From positions 972,480 to 1,036,479 of the forward strand of contig NZ_LT546207.1 in the NCBI RefSeq assembly GCF_900078665.2: DNA of 64,000 nucleotides, read 5' to 3'. The notes under the pieces are model-generated. The model was given only the letters and a program-made list of their open reading frames with translations. It searched no databases and had not been told where the DNA came from. The stretch is from Mycolicibacterium houstonense (GTDB taxonomy: Bacteria; Actinomycetota; Actinomycetes; Mycobacteriales; Mycobacteriaceae). This document shows positions 61,515 through 64,000 of the stretch, piece after piece (position 1 is the first letter of the stretch; each line of letters starts with the position of its first letter). The position numbers and the translations under genes are program-made.

Positions 61515-62197
61515 TGGATGGAGCCGGCGGCACGCCATCGGCAGCTCTCTCGTCGGCCCGCCGGGAACTGCTGCACCGGCGGATCCGATGGTTGGTCGCG
61601 GCCACCATCACCTACAACGTCGTCGAGGCCATCATCGCGATCAGCGAAGGCACTCGGGTGTCCTCCACGGCCCTGATCGGCTTCGGGTTGGACTCGGTGA
61701 TCGAGGTGTCCTCGGCCGCCGCAGTCGCCTGGCAGTTCTCCGGCCCGGACCCGGAGGCGAGGGAGAAGATCGCACTGCGGATCATCGCGGTGTCGTTCTT
61801 CGCGCTCGCCGGTTACGTCACCATCGAATCGATCCGGTCGCTCACCGGGGCCGCCGACGCTCGGCATTCGACAATCGGCATCGCGTTGACGGCAGCCAGC
61901 CTGGTCATCATGCCGGTGCTGTCGTTGGCTCAACGTCGTGCCGGGCGCGAACTCGGCTCCCGCTCAGCAGTGGCCGACTCCAAACAAACACTGCTGTGCA
62001 CCTACCTGTCCGGGGTGGTGCTCGCCGGACTGGTCCTCAACACCGCCTTCGGCTGGAGCTGGGCCGACCCGATCGCCGCTCTCATCCTCGCCGGGGTGGC
62101 GGTCAATGAGGGACGCGACGCGTGGCGCGGCGAAACCTGTTGCGATACCGCGCGTCTCGATGCGGATGTGTGCATCGATGGCTGCAACGATCGATGA
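61514..62197 (+). CDS. CDF-like cation transporter
   Basis: 227 residues, about five or six membrane helices: RWLVAATITYNVVEAIIAIS, STALIGFGLDSVIEVSSAAA (DSxxE metal motif region), KQTLLCTYLSGVVLAGLVLN, ADPIAALILAGVAVNEGRDA. It is a short cation-diffusion-facilitator-type protein; the C-terminal tail is cysteine-rich (ETCCDTARLDADVCIDGC), suitable for metal binding. Coupled to the CmtR-like sensor, it probably exports Cd/Pb/Zn-type ions. Confidence 0.85.
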   Translation: MDGAGGTPSAALSSARRELLHRRIRWLVAATITYNVVEAIIAISEGTRVSSTALIGFGLDSVIEVSSAAAVAWQFSGPDPEAREKIALRIIAVSFFALAGYVTIESIRSLTGAADARHSTIGIALTAASLVIMPVLSLAQRRAGRELGSRSAVADSKQTLLCTYLSGVVLAGLVLNTAFGWSWADPIAALILAGVAVNEGRDAWRGETCCDTARLDADVCIDGCNDR

Positions 62198-62209
62198 GGT
62201 GATGACGAC

Positions 62210-62812
62210 ATGGCATTGACCGCGCTGATTCTCTATCTGACCTTCGCCGCGCTGGGGTTCGGATGGCGAAGTTGGGTGCAATATCGGCAGACCGGGTCCA
62301 CGGGATTCCGCGGGATACACGGCCGTCCCAGATCGCTGGAGTGGCTGGCCGGCGTGGGCTTCATCGTCGCGATCGTCATCGGCCTGACGGCGCCGGTGCT
62401 GCAGCACCTCGGGCTGCTGAACCCGATCTCCCTGCTGCGGTCCCCCTGGATTCAGACGGTGGGCACGGTGCTGGCCGTCGCCGGGATCGGCACCACGCTG
62501 TATGCCCAGCGGGACATGGGTGAGTCGTGGCGGGTCGGGGTCGATCCCAGTGAGACGACGACGTTGGTCCGCCGCGGTGCGTTCGGCTGGGTGCGCAATC
62601 CGATCTTCACCGCGATGCTCGTCTTCGCCGGCGGCATCACGCTGATGACCCCGAACCCGTTGGCGCTGGCCGCATTTGTGGTGCTCTTCGCGACGATCGA
62701 ACTTCAGGTCCGGGTCGTCGAAGAGCCGTACCTGCAGCGCACCCACGGGCAGGCCTACGCCGACTACCGTGTGGCGGTCGGGCGGTTCCTGCCCGGGATC
62801 GGGTTGAACTAG
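62210..62812 (+). CDS. isoprenylcysteine carboxyl methyltransferase-like membrane protein
   Basis: 200 residues with four or so membrane helices. The C-terminal core GAFGWVRNPIFTAMLVFAGG, RVVEEPYLQRTHGQAYADYR and FLPGIG is the ICMT/phospholipid-methyltransferase (PEMT) signature. Bacterial members near metal-resistance genes are of unknown substrate. Twelve bases after the transporter stop, with GAGGTGATG upstream; likely the third gene of the cmtR operon. Confidence 0.85.
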   Translation: MALTALILYLTFAALGFGWRSWVQYRQTGSTGFRGIHGRPRSLEWLAGVGFIVAIVIGLTAPVLQHLGLLNPISLLRSPWIQTVGTVLAVAGIGTTLYAQRDMGESWRVGVDPSETTTLVRRGAFGWVRNPIFTAMLVFAGGITLMTPNPLALAAFVVLFATIELQVRVVEEPYLQRTHGQAYADYRVAVGRFLPGIGLN

Positions 62813-62819
62813 GCCTCGT

Positions 62820-64000
62820 CTAGGCCTGCTGTGTGCCGAGGGTGACGTCCACGGTGCGCGAAGCGCCCGACGGATCCTCATAGGTCAGCGTCACGGTGTC
62901 ACCCGGCGCCTTGGACCGCACGGCCGCAACCAGGGCGTCGGGACCGTCGATCACCTGGCTGTCGAGCTTGGTGATCACGGCACCCTCCGGCAGGCCCGCT
63001 GCCGCTGCCGCACCACCGTTGACGACACCGGCGACCGCCGCACCGTGACTGTCATCGCCGGCGAGTTGCACACCCAGTGACGCATGCCGGACCGTGCCGG
63101 TCGAAACCAGTTCGTCGGCAATCCGTTTGGCCTGGTCCACCGGAATGGCGAAGCCCAGACCGATCGATCCGGCCGGTCCGCCCTGTGAACCCTGGCCGCC
63201 GCCCAACGAGGCGATCGCCGAATTCACCCCGATGAGGTCACCGTTCATGTCCACCAGCGCCCCGCCCGAGTTACCGGGATTGATCGCCGCGTCGGTCTGA
63301 ATCGCGTTCATCACCGACTGCTGGCCGGTCTGGGCGTCGCCGGTGGCGACCGGGCGATCCAACGCGCTGATGATGCCGGTCGTCACGGTGCCCTGCAGTC
63401 CCAGCGGCGAGCCGATCGCGACGACGTTCTGGCCCACCTTCAGGTTCTTCGACGAACCGAGCGTGATCGGAGTGAGCCCGGAGACATTCTGCGCCTTCAC
63501 CACCGCAAGATCGTCGGCCGGATCGGTACCGATGACGGTGAACGGCGCCGTGGTGCCGTCGGACATCGTGACCGTAGCCCGCAAGTCGCCACCGGTACGG
63601 CCGGACGGACGGCTCGACGGGCCGTCCGGCGAGTACTGGTCCTCGCCGGGGAACAAGCCACGCGGCAGGCCGGGGAACTGGCGGTCAGGGGCAGCGTCGG
63701 CGGACAACGGTCCCCGATCGGCGGAGCCGCGGGCCGCCTCGGCGACGACATGGTTGTTGGTGAGGATCAGGCCATCTTCGCTGAGCACGATGCCCGAACC
63801 TTCCGCGCTTCCCTGCCCGGTCTCGATCTGCAGCTTCACCACGCTCGGCAGCACCTTGGCCGACACCTGCTCAACCGACCCGGCCGCGGCATCGTTCCGA
63901 GGCTGGCTCGGCACAGAACCCGTTGCCGGCGAGGGCTTTCCGGCCGGCGCGGCGGCAGGCGCCTGGGCAACCGGCGTGGGGTGCCCGGAGTTGTCCACCA
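62820..64000 (-). CDS. pepD: PepD-like HtrA serine protease (partial, N-terminus beyond window)
   Basis: About 393 residues are visible; the cytoplasmic N-terminus and transmembrane segment should lie beyond base 64000. Trypsin-like domain with LTNNHVV (His), DPADDLAVVKAQ (Asp) and INPGNSGGALVDMNG (Ser), then a PDZ domain (GVQLAGDDSHGAAVAGVVNG, VITKLDSQVIDGPDALV, GDTVTLTYEDPSG). It closely resembles M. tuberculosis PepD (HtrA2, Rv0983), an envelope quality-control protease. It has an unusual P/G/R/S-rich insertion of about 35 residues after the catalytic His. The GTG at 63998 is internal, not a start. Confidence 0.9.
   Translation of the reverse strand, partial: VDNSGHPTPVAQAPAAAPAGKPSPATGSVPSQPRNDAAAGSVEQVSAKVLPSVVKLQIETGQGSAEGSGIVLSEDGLILTNNHVVAEAARGSADRGPLSADAAPDRQFPGLPRGLFPGEDQYSPDGPSSRPSGRTGGDLRATVTMSDGTTAPFTVIGTDPADDLAVVKAQNVSGLTPITLGSSKNLKVGQNVVAIGSPLGLQGTVTTGIISALDRPVATGDAQTGQQSVMNAIQTDAAINPGNSGGALVDMNGDLIGVNSAIASLGGGQGSQGGPAGSIGLGFAIPVDQAKRIADELVSTGTVRHASLGVQLAGDDSHGAAVAGVVNGGAAAAAGLPEGAVITKLDSQVIDGPDALVAAVRSKAPGDTVTLTYEDPSGASRTVDVTLGTQQA

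Noticed and set aside
1..64000. CRISPR arrays, tRNA and rRNA genes
   Set aside because: No regularly spaced direct repeats, cloverleaf-like segments or rRNA-like sequence noticed on either strand.

Overview
The window is high-GC DNA with the gene content of a fast-growing mycobacterium (Mycolicibacterium or Mycobacterium type). Evidence includes a CtaD-type oxidase subunit, a DesA1-like desaturase, an Rv1733c-family protein, an MPT63 homologue, a PepD-type HtrA protease, an MCE protein, a CmtR-type cadmium/lead sensor, F420-type and mycothiol-type enzymes, and several DosR-like (dormancy regulon) boxes. No rRNA, tRNA or CRISPR array was seen. The calls rest on reading the sequence and on family recognition, without database searches.

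Layout. 1-2496: nrdF (partial) coupled to ctaD on the minus strand. 2598-6825: a dormancy-like patch with an Rv1733c-family membrane protein, a DesA paralogue, an exported DUF5642-like protein, a CBS-domain protein and a 50-residue membrane ORF, with five DosR-like boxes between them. 6954-16833: an accessory island flanked by an imperfect ~50 bp direct repeat. It carries a four-gene minus-strand operon (ThsB-like TIR, two-lobed TIR protein, SLOG protein, second ThsB-like TIR) and, divergently, a 1,206-residue Mrr-nuclease/NACHT ATPase. This is most likely a Thoeris-related, probably composite, anti-phage locus. Next come gene remnants (DEAD-box helicase fragment, orphan VbhA-like antitoxin, frameshifted hypothetical), to about 18.1 kb.

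18.2-24.35 kb: YaeQ, a P-loop kinase, a GNAT enzyme, CsbD, and a tightly overlapping Asp23/Gls24 envelope-stress operon with a divergent ECF sigma factor. 24.37-31.3 kb: an allantoin/ureide catabolic cluster (allantoinase, NCS1 permease, racemase-family enzyme, ureidoglycine aminohydrolase, DUF6986 protein, IclR regulator) with four copies of one palindrome, TTCC-N7-GGAA/G, in its two promoter regions. 31.3-53.9 kb: mixed metabolic and regulatory genes, including a WYL regulator, LLM and GMC oxidoreductases, an orphan MCE protein, an amine oxidase with a TetR regulator, a MerR-sliding-clamp fusion, an LGFP lipoprotein, a CBM2 protein, MPT63, a frameshifted zinc alcohol dehydrogenase, an ArsR/AHSA1 pair and a metallo-beta-lactamase-fold enzyme.

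53.9-61.1 kb: a coenzyme B12-dependent diol/glycerol dehydratase operon (fused large+medium subunit, small subunit, reactivase), divergent from an APC permease that is followed by a PucR regulator. 61.2-62.8 kb: CmtR-like sensor, CDF-like transporter and membrane methyltransferase. 62.8-64 kb: PepD-like protease running off the window edge.
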